Source: Acidobacteriota bacterium (lineage in GTDB: Bacteria > Acidobacteriota > Vicinamibacteria > Fen-336). From it: a stretch of DNA of 64,000 bases. Under the pieces are notes generated by a model. The model was not told where the DNA came from. It searched no databases and saw only the letters and a program-made list of their open reading frames with translations. Position numbers and translations under genes: made by a program. The stretch spans positions 23,185 to 87,184 of the forward strand of contig JAJDNS010000044.1 of assembly GCA_022340585.1 (NCBI GenBank), written 5' to 3'. Positions 42,818 through 50,333 of this stretch are shown here, in pieces; position 1 is the stretch's first letter; each line of letters begins with the position of its first letter.

Positions 42818-43754
42818 GCTCTCGATCCGCGAGCTGGGAGCACTGCTCGACGAGGAGGCGGCCCATTGGGAGGCGGAGCTCCACTGGGATTTCTCCGTGG
42901 TGCGCACCGCGGTCGGGGGAGGAGTCCAGCGGGGGACGCTGAGCGGACGGGCGCTCACCGACGACACCCGGGCGGTGGCCTACAGCTACTACCTCGTGGA
43001 CTCCGGTCGGACCATCGTCGGGTCGATCTTCGCCGGCCGTGCCCACCGTGGCCGGGGCCTCGAGGAGCGCCTTGCGACCGCGGTGATCGCGGACGCGCGG
43101 GGCGACCGCCGCTGCGCGCGTCTCGAGTGCCAGACGCTCTTCTGCACTGCCCCCGGCGTGAACGCGAGCTTTGCCGAGGCCGCGTTCACCAGTCGACCCC
43201 GGCACTACATGGTCCTCGATCTCCATCGGTCGTTTCCCCCGGGTGAGGCGCGGCTGCCCCCGGGCTACCGCTTCCGGCCCGTCCGGCGCGCCGATCTCCA
43301 CGCGGTCGCCGAGATCGTCTACCGCAGCCACGTGGGCTCGATCGACGCCGCCCTCAACCTGACCTACGCCACTCCCGCATCGTGCCGCAACTTCGTCGAC
43401 ACCCTGGTGCTGCGGGCGGGGTGTGGCCGCTTCGACGGCGAGGCGTCCCGCCTCATCGAGGGGCCGAAGGGGGCGGCCGGAGTCCTGCTGGCGAGCCGCC
43501 TCGCCGGTACCAACGGACACGTGTGCCAGGTCTCGGTCGTCCCCGAAGCCCAGGGCCAGGGGTTCGGCCGGGCCCTCATGCTGGTCGCGCTCCGGGCCTT
43601 CGACCGCCAGGGGCTGTCCACCGCGACCCTCTCGGTGACGTCGGACAACGAGCCCGCTCATCGGCTGTACGAGCTCCTCGGCTTCCGGGTCCACCGGGAG
43701 TTCGCCGCCCACGCCTGGCTGCGACCCCCGGGGCGCATCGATCTCCCGTCTTGA
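42795..43754 (+). CDS. GNAT-family N-acetyltransferase (tandem domains)
   Basis: This 319-residue protein seems to carry a degenerate N-terminal GNAT-like half (about 30-145, with AHRGRGLEERL but little else). An intact C-terminal GNAT domain follows (about 155-300) with the acetyl-CoA motif VSVVPEAQGQGFGRALM and the usual YELLGFRVHREF ending. The GTG start at 42795 lies inside the PilZ gene. The acetylated substrate is unknown; peptide, antibiotic or amine targets are all possible. Confidence 0.85.
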   Translation: MRDRPLRELSIRELGALLDEEAAHWEAELHWDFSVVRTAVGGGVQRGTLSGRALTDDTRAVAYSYYLVDSGRTIVGSIFAGRAHRGRGLEERLATAVIADARGDRRCARLECQTLFCTAPGVNASFAEAAFTSRPRHYMVLDLHRSFPPGEARLPPGYRFRPVRRADLHAVAEIVYRSHVGSIDAALNLTYATPASCRNFVDTLVLRAGCGRFDGEASRLIEGPKGAAGVLLASRLAGTNGHVCQVSVVPEAQGQGFGRALMLVALRAFDRQGLSTATLSVTSDNEPAHRLYELLGFRVHREFAAHAWLRPPGRIDLPS

Positions 43755-43780
43755 GACCGGCCGGCCCCCGAGCCCGCCTC

Positions 43781-43786
43781 TATAAT
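43781..43786 (+). promoter_or_regulatory. Perfect -10 box 6 nt before a start codon (leaderless candidate)
   Basis: TATAAT ends 6 nt before the ATG at 43793, and no Shine-Dalgarno is present. The only TTGAGA nearby is 24 bp away, too far for a normal -35. Confidence 0.4.
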
Positions 43787-43792
43787 GCGGTC

Positions 43793-44416
43793 ATGAGCGG
43801 GACCCTCCTCCTCGTCGCCCTTCTCCTGGCAACCCAGGCTCCCGCCTCGCCGACCCCGGCTCGTCCGGCCCCGTCCCGGCCGGGGCTGAGCTGGGAAGAG
43901 GCGGACAGCGTCACCCGAGTGCTGCGCCGCATCGACCGGCGCCTGCGGTCCGGGCGCCCCGCGTCCCGGGACACGATCGTGGTGACCGAGGGGCAGCTGA
44001 ACTCGTTCGTCAACCTCACCCTCGCCGAGAAGATCCCGCCGGAGATGTCGGACCTCGAGCTCGACCTCCGGCAGGACCGGCTGGGGGCCCGGGTCCTCCT
44101 CGACCTGGACCGGCTGCGGGCCAAGATGCCGGAGGGCGGGCCCGCGAGCCTGCTCTCGATGCTCACCGGGGTCGTGCCGGTGGAGCTGAGCGGCCGGGTG
44201 GAGAGCGCCGAGGGTCTCTGCCGCGTCGATCTCGAGGAGATCTTCATCGGCGGGGTGAGCCTGCCGCCGGCGCTGCTCGCCCAGATCGTGAGCTTCGCCA
44301 CGCGGAACGAAGAGCGCCCGCAGGGACTGGACATCACGGCGCCGGTGGCCCTGCCCTGGACGGCGCGCCAGGTCCGGGTGCGGCCGGGTCGGGCGCTGGT
44401 GGATTTCTATAACTGA
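43793..44416 (+). CDS. Secreted or periplasmic protein of unknown function
   Basis: This 207-residue protein has an N-terminal signal peptide (MSGTLLLVALLLATQA, cleavage after TQA) and a Pro-rich stretch, then one beta-rich domain starting RDTIVVTEGQLNSFVNLTLAEK. I do not recognise the family, though the pattern is reminiscent of LolA-like or lipid-binding-like periplasmic domains. It ends FYN. No catalytic motif is visible. The downstream gap holds two REP-like hairpins, so it is probably a single-gene transcript. Confidence 0.78.
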   Translation: MSGTLLLVALLLATQAPASPTPARPAPSRPGLSWEEADSVTRVLRRIDRRLRSGRPASRDTIVVTEGQLNSFVNLTLAEKIPPEMSDLELDLRQDRLGARVLLDLDRLRAKMPEGGPASLLSMLTGVVPVELSGRVESAEGLCRVDLEEIFIGGVSLPPALLAQIVSFATRNEERPQGLDITAPVALPWTARQVRVRPGRALVDFYN

Positions 44417-44430
44417 CGCCCCGAACGGAA

Positions 44431-44652
44431 GGGGTCAGGTCCTGCATTTTGCATCGCGCTGCCCAGACGGGGGTCGCGACGCAAAACGTCAAGACCTGAC
44501 CTCGTGCTCGTGACCCTCTTCCCTTCTCGCACGTAGTCGGGTCTCCGGCGCGGGGCGTAGGGGGAGGGAACAACGGAATGGGGTCAGGCCCCGTTTCATT
44601 GCATCGCGAGCTCGGAGACGCTGCGACGCAACAAAACGGGGCCAGACCCCGT
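44431..44652. repeat. REP-like element, GGGGTCAGG family, copy D (two tandem hairpins)
   Basis: Hairpin one has arms 44431-44458 (GGGGTCAGGTCCTGCATTTT...) and 44475-44503 (...AAGACCTGACCTC). Hairpin two has arms 44580-44608 and 44622-44650 and matches the copy at 22786-22855. Both hairpins share a TGCATCGCG inner arm. Together they fill most of the 311-bp gap between the secreted protein gene and recG. Confidence 0.88.
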
Positions 44653-44727
44653 CTGAGCTCGGGTACCAGGGGACGGGGCCCGATGGGACCTCGGGTTTCC
44701 GCCTTCCGTGGGATGATCGGGCGCGGC

Positions 44728-46821
44728 ATGGATCTCCAGGCTCCGGTACAGTTCGTCAAGGGGGTGGGACCCCAGAGGGCGGCGGGTCTCGAGAAGGCCG
44801 GGGTTCGGACCGCCGAGGACCTCCTTCTGCGCTTCCCCCTGCGCTACGAGGACCGGCGGACCTTCACCCGGGTGGCCGACCTCCGACCGGGGACGCGGGT
44901 CTCGGTCTCCGGTGAGATCGTCGTCGCCGGGCTTCGCCGCGCCCGCCGCATGACGCTGTACGAGATCCGGCTCGACGACGGGAGCGGCAAGCTCAAGGTC
45001 CTGTGGTTCAACCAGCCGTTCCTCCGCGACGTGCTGGAGAAGGGCCGCCGGGTCGCGCTCTACGGCCCCGTGGAGCAGGACTCGCCCGGGTCCCGCCTCC
45101 TCGCCATGAGGTCGCCCCAGTACGAGCTTCTGGACGCCGGGGACACCCCCGGCATCCACACCGGCCGCATCGTGCCGGTCTACGAGAAGGTCGGGCCCCT
45201 GACCGCGAAGCCGCTGCGCCGGGTGCTCACCGGGCTGGCCGGCAAGGTGCCGTCGGACCTCGCCGACCCTCTGCCCGCCGACCTGCGGGCCCGCCTCGGG
45301 GTGGTGTCGCGGGGCGAGGCTCTCCGGAGGGTCCACCTCCCGGCCGAGGACGAGGACCTCGAGGCCCTGAACCGGTTCCGGGGTCCGGGGCACGTGCGTC
45401 TCGTCCTCGAGGAGCTGTTCCTGTTCCAGCTCGGTCTGGCCCGGCGCCGCCTGGCCCGGCGAGCGCAGCGGAAGGGCCACGCCTTCGAGGTGACGGACCG
45501 GACCCGCGAGGTGGTCAAGCGCATCCTGCCGTTTCCGTTGACCGGGGCGCAGAGACGCGTGCTGCGGGAGATCGCCGACGACCTGCGGTCGGGGCACCCC
45601 ATGAACCGCCTGGTCCAGGGCGACGTCGGCTCGGGGAAGACGCTGGTGGCCCTGCTCGCCATGGCCATCGCCCTCGAGAACGGGTACCAGGCCGCCTTCA
45701 TGGCCCCGACCGAGATCCTGGCCGAGCAGCACTTCCTGACCTTCCGCCGCCTGCTGGCCCGCTGCCCGTACGAGACCCGGCTGCTCACCTCGGCGGTGAA
45801 GGGGCGCGAGCGGAAGGAGGCCCTGGGGCAGATCGCGACCGGGGACGCACGGATCGTCGTGGGGACCCACGCCCTCATCCAGCAGGGGGTGGAGTTCTCC
45901 CGCCTGGGGCTTGCGGTCATCGACGAGCAGCACCGGTTCGGGGTGCTCCAGCGGGAGGGCCTGAGGAAGAAGGGATACGACGTCGACGTGCTGGTGATGA
46001 CCGCGACCCCCATCCCCCGGACCCTCGCCCTGACCGCGTACGGCGACCTGGACGTGTCGGTGGTGGACGAGAAGCCGCCGGGGCGGACCCCCATCCGCAC
46101 CCTCCGACGGCCGGCCTCGGCCCGGCGCGAGGTCGTCCGCCTCGTCCGCCGGGAGGCGGAGGCCGGGCGTCAGGCCTACGTTGTCTACCCACTGGTCGAG
46201 GAGTCCGAGAAGCTCGAGGACGTTCGGGCGGCCACCGAGGCGGCCGCGGAGTGGCGAGCGGCGTTGCCCGGGGTCAGCGTGGGCCTCCTCCACGGGAGGA
46301 TGAGGAGCGCGGAGAAGGAGGAGGCCATGGCCGCGTTCGCGGCGGGGACGCTCCAGGTCCTGGTCGCCACCACGGTCGTCGAGGTGGGCGTGGACGTGCC
46401 CAATGCCACGGTCATGGTCATCGAGCACGCGGAGCGGTTTGGCCTCGCCCAGCTCCACCAGCTGCGTGGCCGAGTGGGCCGCGGGCCAGGTGCGTCGACC
46501 TGCGTTCTCCTCGCCCACGGCCGACTCTCGGAGGTGGCGCAGGCCCGGCTCGAGGTCATGGCCGCCACCGAGGACGGGTTCCTCATTGCCGAGAGGGACC
46601 TGGAGATCCGTGGACCCGGCGACTTCTTCGGGACCCGCCAGTGGGGGATGCCGAGCTTCCGCGTGGCCCACCTCGTCCGTGATCGGGACCTCCTCGAGCC
46701 CGCGCGCCGCGAGGCGTTTCGACTCGTCGCCGAGCACGGCGACGCGCTGCCCGCACCCCTGCCCTCCTTCCTCGAGGAGGGAGGCTGGGAGCGTCGCTTT
46801 GGCCTGGCCCGGGTGGGCTGA
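44728..46821 (+). CDS. recG: ATP-dependent DNA helicase RecG
   Basis: RecG rewinds and migrates branched DNA at stalled forks and recombination intermediates. The 697-residue protein has an N-terminal wedge/OB domain (DLRPGTRVSVSGEIV), motif I GDVGSGKTLVAL and motif II DEQHRFG. Motif III MTATPIPRTLA, motif VI HQLRGRVGRG and the C-terminal TRQWGMPSFRV complete the pattern. The start is ATG 44728, since KGVGPQRAAGLEKAGV is the normal family N-terminus; a longer upstream extension would run into repeats. The Shine-Dalgarno is weak. Confidence 0.96.
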   Translation: MDLQAPVQFVKGVGPQRAAGLEKAGVRTAEDLLLRFPLRYEDRRTFTRVADLRPGTRVSVSGEIVVAGLRRARRMTLYEIRLDDGSGKLKVLWFNQPFLRDVLEKGRRVALYGPVEQDSPGSRLLAMRSPQYELLDAGDTPGIHTGRIVPVYEKVGPLTAKPLRRVLTGLAGKVPSDLADPLPADLRARLGVVSRGEALRRVHLPAEDEDLEALNRFRGPGHVRLVLEELFLFQLGLARRRLARRAQRKGHAFEVTDRTREVVKRILPFPLTGAQRRVLREIADDLRSGHPMNRLVQGDVGSGKTLVALLAMAIALENGYQAAFMAPTEILAEQHFLTFRRLLARCPYETRLLTSAVKGRERKEALGQIATGDARIVVGTHALIQQGVEFSRLGLAVIDEQHRFGVLQREGLRKKGYDVDVLVMTATPIPRTLALTAYGDLDVSVVDEKPPGRTPIRTLRRPASARREVVRLVRREAEAGRQAYVVYPLVEESEKLEDVRAATEAAAEWRAALPGVSVGLLHGRMRSAEKEEAMAAFAAGTLQVLVATTVVEVGVDVPNATVMVIEHAERFGLAQLHQLRGRVGRGPGASTCVLLAHGRLSEVAQARLEVMAATEDGFLIAERDLEIRGPGDFFGTRQWGMPSFRVAHLVRDRDLLEPARREAFRLVAEHGDALPAPLPSFLEEGGWERRFGLARVG

Positions 46822-46825
46822 GCCC

Positions 46826-46854
46826 TGGACGCCCCGCCGGTCACGGGTTAGGGT
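46826..46854 (+). promoter_or_regulatory. Candidate rsmD promoter (leaderless candidate)
   Basis: TGGACG (46826-46831), 17 bp, TAGGGT (46849-46854), ending 7 nt before the rsmD ATG, with no Shine-Dalgarno. Confidence 0.35.
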
Positions 46855-46861
46855 TCGGACG

Positions 46862-47434
46862 ATGTCGCGCATCATCGCGGGTCGCGGGAGGGGGCGCCGG
46901 CTGAGGTCCCCGTCCGGCCTGGCCACGCGGCCCACCGGCGGGCGAGTCCGGCAGACGTTGTTCGACATCCTCGCTCCCCGGGTGCCGGGATGTCGCTTCC
47001 TCGACGCCTTTGCCGGGAGCGGTGGGGTGGGGCTGGAGGCGCTCTCCCGCGGGGCCGCCAGGGTCGTGCTCGTCGACCAGAGCCGGGCGGCGATCCAGGC
47101 CATCCGGGAGAACGCCCGGACGCTGGCCGCCGAAGGCGGTGAGGTCGAGATCTTCCAGCAGGACGCCCGCACCGCCCTCGGCGCACTCGAGGACCGGGGG
47201 CGTCGCTTCGACATCGTGTACCTCGACCCTCCCTGGACCTCCGACCTCTACGAGCCGCTGCTGTCCGTCCTCGGGACGGGGGGGCTCCTCGCCGAGGGAG
47301 GGCTGGCGGTGGCCGAGCACTTTCACAAGCGGGCGCTCCCGGAGACAATAGGGGACCTTGAGCAGACCCGCATGGTGCGCGTGGGAGATCACCGCCTGAG
47401 CTTCTACCGGCGCCGGAACGAGCGTGCCGCCTGA
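46862..47434 (+). CDS. rsmD: 16S rRNA (guanine966-N2)-methyltransferase RsmD
   Basis: RsmD methylates G966 of 16S rRNA. The 190-residue protein opens MSRIIAGRGRGRRLRSP, typical of RsmD. It has the SAM-binding FLDAFAGSGGVGLEAL and the catalytic DPPW. No Shine-Dalgarno precedes the ATG, which lies 7 nt after a TANNNT element. The gene pairs with coaD downstream (25-nt gap), the common rsmD-coaD arrangement. Confidence 0.95.
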   Translation: MSRIIAGRGRGRRLRSPSGLATRPTGGRVRQTLFDILAPRVPGCRFLDAFAGSGGVGLEALSRGAARVVLVDQSRAAIQAIRENARTLAAEGGEVEIFQQDARTALGALEDRGRRFDIVYLDPPWTSDLYEPLLSVLGTGGLLAEGGLAVAEHFHKRALPETIGDLEQTRMVRVGDHRLSFYRRRNERAA

Positions 47435-47459
47435 GGGCGGTCGAGCACGGGAGGCAGGA

Positions 47460-48002
47460 ATGGGGAAGCCGTCAGACCGCCAGTCGCTCGCCGTGTTCCC
47501 GGGCTCCTTCGACCCGATCACCAACGGCCACCTCGACATCGTCGAGCGGGGACTGAACATCTTCGACCGGGTGCTCCTGGCCATCCTGGTCAACCCCGAG
47601 AAGAAGCCGCTGTTCTCCATCGACGAGCGGGTGGGGCTCATCCGCGAGACCTACTCCGCCAACCCCCGCGTCGAGGTCGACTCCTTCTCCGGCTTGCTGG
47701 TGGACTACGCGGAGAAGGTGGGGGCGAGGGTCATCATCCGCGGCATCCGCGCGATCTCGGACTTCGAGTACGAGTTCCAGATGGCCCTCATGAACCGCCG
47801 GCTGAACCCGTCGATCGAGACCGTGTTCATGATGCCCGCCGAGAGCTACTCCTACGTCTCCTCACGTCTGGTCAAGGAGGTCTTTCAGCTGGGCGGGCGG
47901 GTGAGCGATCTGGTCCCGCCGGCGGTGGAGCGACACCTGTGCGAGGAGTACGGCGACCCGGGCGAGCCCGATTGTGGCCGCGCCCGGCGGAGGGAGCCAT
48001 GA
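47460..48002 (+). CDS. coaD: Phosphopantetheine adenylyltransferase
   Basis: CoaD transfers AMP to 4'-phosphopantetheine in CoA synthesis. The (H/T)xGH nucleotidyl site FPGSFDPITNGHLDIVERG is present, with IIRGIRAISDFEYEFQMALMNR and SSRLVKEVFQLGG, all standard. The protein has 180 residues with a longer than usual charged C-terminus. The start is ATG 47460 after GGGAGG. It overlaps the aminotransferase start by ATGA. Confidence 0.96.
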   Translation: MGKPSDRQSLAVFPGSFDPITNGHLDIVERGLNIFDRVLLAILVNPEKKPLFSIDERVGLIRETYSANPRVEVDSFSGLLVDYAEKVGARVIIRGIRAISDFEYEFQMALMNRRLNPSIETVFMMPAESYSYVSSRLVKEVFQLGGRVSDLVPPAVERHLCEEYGDPGEPDCGRARRREP

Positions 48003-49210
48003 GCACGAGCGGCGGGGTGAGACTCGCCCCGCGAGTCAGGAACCTCGAGATCTCCCCGACGGTGGCCATGGCCCAGCGTGCCCACGCCCTGCGGGCGCAG
48101 GGAATCCGGGTCTACGACTTCACGGTCGGGGAGCCCGACCAGCCCACGCCAGGGCCCATCGTCGCCGCCGCGGTCGAGGCGCTGAAGGCCGGCCGGACGA
48201 AGTACGCGCCGGCGGCCGGGCTCGCCGAGCTGAGGGCAGCCGTGGCCCAGCGCTACCGCCAGGACTGGGGCACGTCGTTCGCCCCCGAGCAGGTGACGGT
48301 GACCGTCGGAGCCAAGCAGGCCCTGGCCCAGCTCTACACCGCGATCCTCGATCGGGGAGGGGAGGTCGTGGTGCCGACCCCGCACTGGCCCACCTTCGCC
48401 GAGGCAGCGCGCATCGCCGGGGGCCGGCCCGTGCTCCTTCCCCTCACCGGGAAGAACGGGTACCGGCTGACCGCCCGGTCCCTCTCCCGGGCGATCGGAC
48501 CCCGCACCCGGGCCGTCCTGGTCAACAGCCCCAGCAACCCCACCGGGGCCGTCGTCGAGCCCGACGAGCTCGTCCGGATCGCTCGGCTCGCACGCCGTCG
48601 CGGCGTCTTCTTGATTCTCGACGACACCTACACCCACCTCATCTTCCGCCCGGAAGTGGCGCCGCCCCTGGACGCGGTGGCGGCCGCCGCCGGCGACCGC
48701 CTCGCCGTGGCGGGGACGATGTCCAAGGCCTACTGCATGACGGGCTGGCGCGTGGGCTGGGTGATCGGCTCGCGTCCGGTGGCCGCCGCCTGTGCCGCCC
48801 TCAACTCCCACAGCATCCAGAGCCCGGCCACCTTTGCCCAGATCGCGGCGGCCCGGGCGCTGCGTGGCTCCCAGAAGGCCGTGCGTGACCTCGCCATCGA
48901 ATACCGGCGGCGAATGATTGCGGTCCAGCCGAAGGTCGATGCCCTGCCCGGCGTGGTGTGCCCCGAGCCCGAGGGTGGGTTCTACCTGTTCCCCAACGTG
49001 GAGGGTCGCCTCTCGGAGGAGCTTCCGGACACCGTCGCCCTGAGCCTGCGGCTCCTCGAGGAGCAGGGCGTCGCGGTGGTTCCCGGCGAGGGCTTCGGGG
49101 CGCCGGGCCACCTCCGCCTCTCCCTGGCCACGCCCCTCGAGGACCTTCGGGAAGGGACGCGCCGCATGGCCGTCTTCTTCTCCGAGAACGCGGGCCCCAG
49201 GCGACGGTGA
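47999..49210 (+). CDS. PLP-dependent aminotransferase class I (aspartate/aromatic type)
   Basis: This 403-residue fold-type I aminotransferase has the PLP lysine in TMSKAYCMTGWRVGW, NSPSNPTGAV and a C-terminal GFGAPGHLRLSLA arginine block. These are the features of the bacterial AspC (I-gamma) group. The start MSTSGGVRLAPRVRNLEISPTVAM overlaps coaD (ATGA). An aspartate or prephenate aminotransferase role is likely; the substrate is not decided by sequence. Confidence 0.92.
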   Translation: MSTSGGVRLAPRVRNLEISPTVAMAQRAHALRAQGIRVYDFTVGEPDQPTPGPIVAAAVEALKAGRTKYAPAAGLAELRAAVAQRYRQDWGTSFAPEQVTVTVGAKQALAQLYTAILDRGGEVVVPTPHWPTFAEAARIAGGRPVLLPLTGKNGYRLTARSLSRAIGPRTRAVLVNSPSNPTGAVVEPDELVRIARLARRRGVFLILDDTYTHLIFRPEVAPPLDAVAAAAGDRLAVAGTMSKAYCMTGWRVGWVIGSRPVAAACAALNSHSIQSPATFAQIAAARALRGSQKAVRDLAIEYRRRMIAVQPKVDALPGVVCPEPEGGFYLFPNVEGRLSEELPDTVALSLRLLEEQGVAVVPGEGFGAPGHLRLSLATPLEDLREGTRRMAVFFSENAGPRRR

Positions 49211-49545
49211 GGGACTTCGACCTCGCGCCGGGAGCCCCGGTCCTCGTCTACCTGAGCTCTCCCCGGGAGAAGGTGTTCGGGATTCTCCTCTCCCTGGAGC
49301 CGGCGGGTGTGGTGGTGCGGGGGATCGACCTCGTCTCCCTGGAGGACTGGATGCGGCAGGAGGCCCGCGGCGACGCCCCCGGGCTCTCGCTGGCCTCCCT
49401 CTTCTATCCGATGACCCGCGTCGAGCGCGTGGAGCGCGACGAGACCGTGGGCGAGCTCGAGGGCCTCGCGGACCGCTTCCGACGCCTCACCGGTCGCGAC
49501 GTCGGCGACGTGGCGGGCTTCAATAGCCCGGAAGAGACCCGCTGA
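49207..49545 (+). CDS. Small conserved-looking protein of unknown function
   Basis: The 112-residue protein starts at GTG 49207, overlapping the aminotransferase stop (GTGA), so it is co-translated. The first half is beta-rich (VLVYLSSPREKVFGILLSLEPAGVVVRGIDL), and LEDWMRQEARG and a charged helix follow. No family or catalytic motif is recognised. Its last 26 bp overlap a convergent gene. Confidence 0.7.
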   Translation: MRDFDLAPGAPVLVYLSSPREKVFGILLSLEPAGVVVRGIDLVSLEDWMRQEARGDAPGLSLASLFYPMTRVERVERDETVGELEGLADRFRRLTGRDVGDVAGFNSPEETR

Positions 49546-49945
49546 GGGGACCCACCGGGGCGAGGAAGGGCACGGCCAGGAAGAGGTCGCCGTTCTCCCC
49601 GATCCGGTGACGATAGCCCACCAGCGGTGTGGGTCGGTGAGCGGCGTATCCGTGGGCCCAGAACGCGGACCACATCCACGGGCCCGACGCCTGTCCCTCC
49701 TGGCGCGAGCGGTAGAAGCTCGCCAGCGCGTAGGCGGGGTCGTCGGGAACCGGCGGGGTCACTCCCAGTGCCCCGGGACGAGCGCCGTAGAAGGATGCCA
49801 GATCGTACGGGCTCTGGAGCACACGGATCGTGCGGACGGGCCGCGCCCGCTCTCCGGTCGCCGGCTCCTCGTCCGTGGTCTCCTGGGACCAGACCGGGCT
49901 CCCAACGAGGACCACGGTGACCACCACCAGCCACACCTTGTGCAT
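49520..49945 (-). CDS. Secreted hypothetical protein
   Basis: This 141-residue protein has a clear signal peptide (MHKVWLVVVTVVLVGSPVWSQ, cleavage after WSQ or VWS). The mature part is Pro-, Tyr- and Ser-rich with two similar ASFYxxR segments (LASFYGARPG and LASFYRSRQEG). The function is unknown. The ATG at 49945 follows AGGAGG by 8 nt; a GTG one codon earlier is also possible. Its end overlaps the convergent 49207-49545 gene. Confidence 0.72.
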   Translation of the reverse strand: MHKVWLVVVTVVLVGSPVWSQETTDEEPATGERARPVRTIRVLQSPYDLASFYGARPGALGVTPPVPDDPAYALASFYRSRQEGQASGPWMWSAFWAHGYAAHRPTPLVGYRHRIGENGDLFLAVPFLAPVGPLSGSLPGY

Positions 49946-50162
49946 GACCACCCCCTCCTGAAAGTGTAGTACGGAGCGGCCCCGCCGCCCTCCCGTGATC
50001 GGGATTACAGACCCCCGAAAACAGGCCTTTCTGACCCCCGCCGAGCCCGCCATTTCAGAAGGGTGGACACGCAAATCGCATGCCCTCGTCTTGCTGCTGT
50101 CACATGGTGCAAAGTGCGCTAAGGTGCTTTCTGTCAATGGGATCTGCCGTTTCCCCGAGGGC

Positions 50163-50197
50163 CTTTCCACAGGCTTTTCCACAGTTCCTGTGGATCC
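50163..50197. other. Cluster of three DnaA-box-like motifs in a 388-bp gene-free region
   Basis: CTTTCCACA (50163-50171) and TTTTCCACA (50175-50183) match TTATCCACA at 7/9 and 8/9. TGTGGATCC (50189-50197) is an inverted copy at 7/9. They fall in a 388-bp gap (49946-50333) that holds no gene and is less GC-rich than its surroundings. A GATAAT box (50269-50274) upstream of serA could be its -10. No dnaA, dnaN or gidA is in the window. Confidence 0.5.
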
Positions 50198-50333
50198 CGC
50201 CGCAGTGGTGTCTCGCGGCGGTGTCGTTCTCAGGGCCCAGGGGCGCCCAGCGGCGGCGAGAAAGGGGGGATAATGGGCGCCCCCGAGGCCGGCAGGGGCC
50301 GGCCGCATTTGTATCTCTCCAGAGAGGCCTACA

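Noticed and set aside
43751..43786. TTGAGA plus TATAAT as a standard promoter
   Set aside because: The spacing is 24 bp, too long for a sigma70 promoter, so only the -10 is listed.
50163..50197. Chromosome origin
   Set aside because: The DnaA-box-like cluster is small and no origin-linked gene (dnaA, dnaN, gidA) or long AT-rich unwinding region is present, so it is reported only as a cluster.
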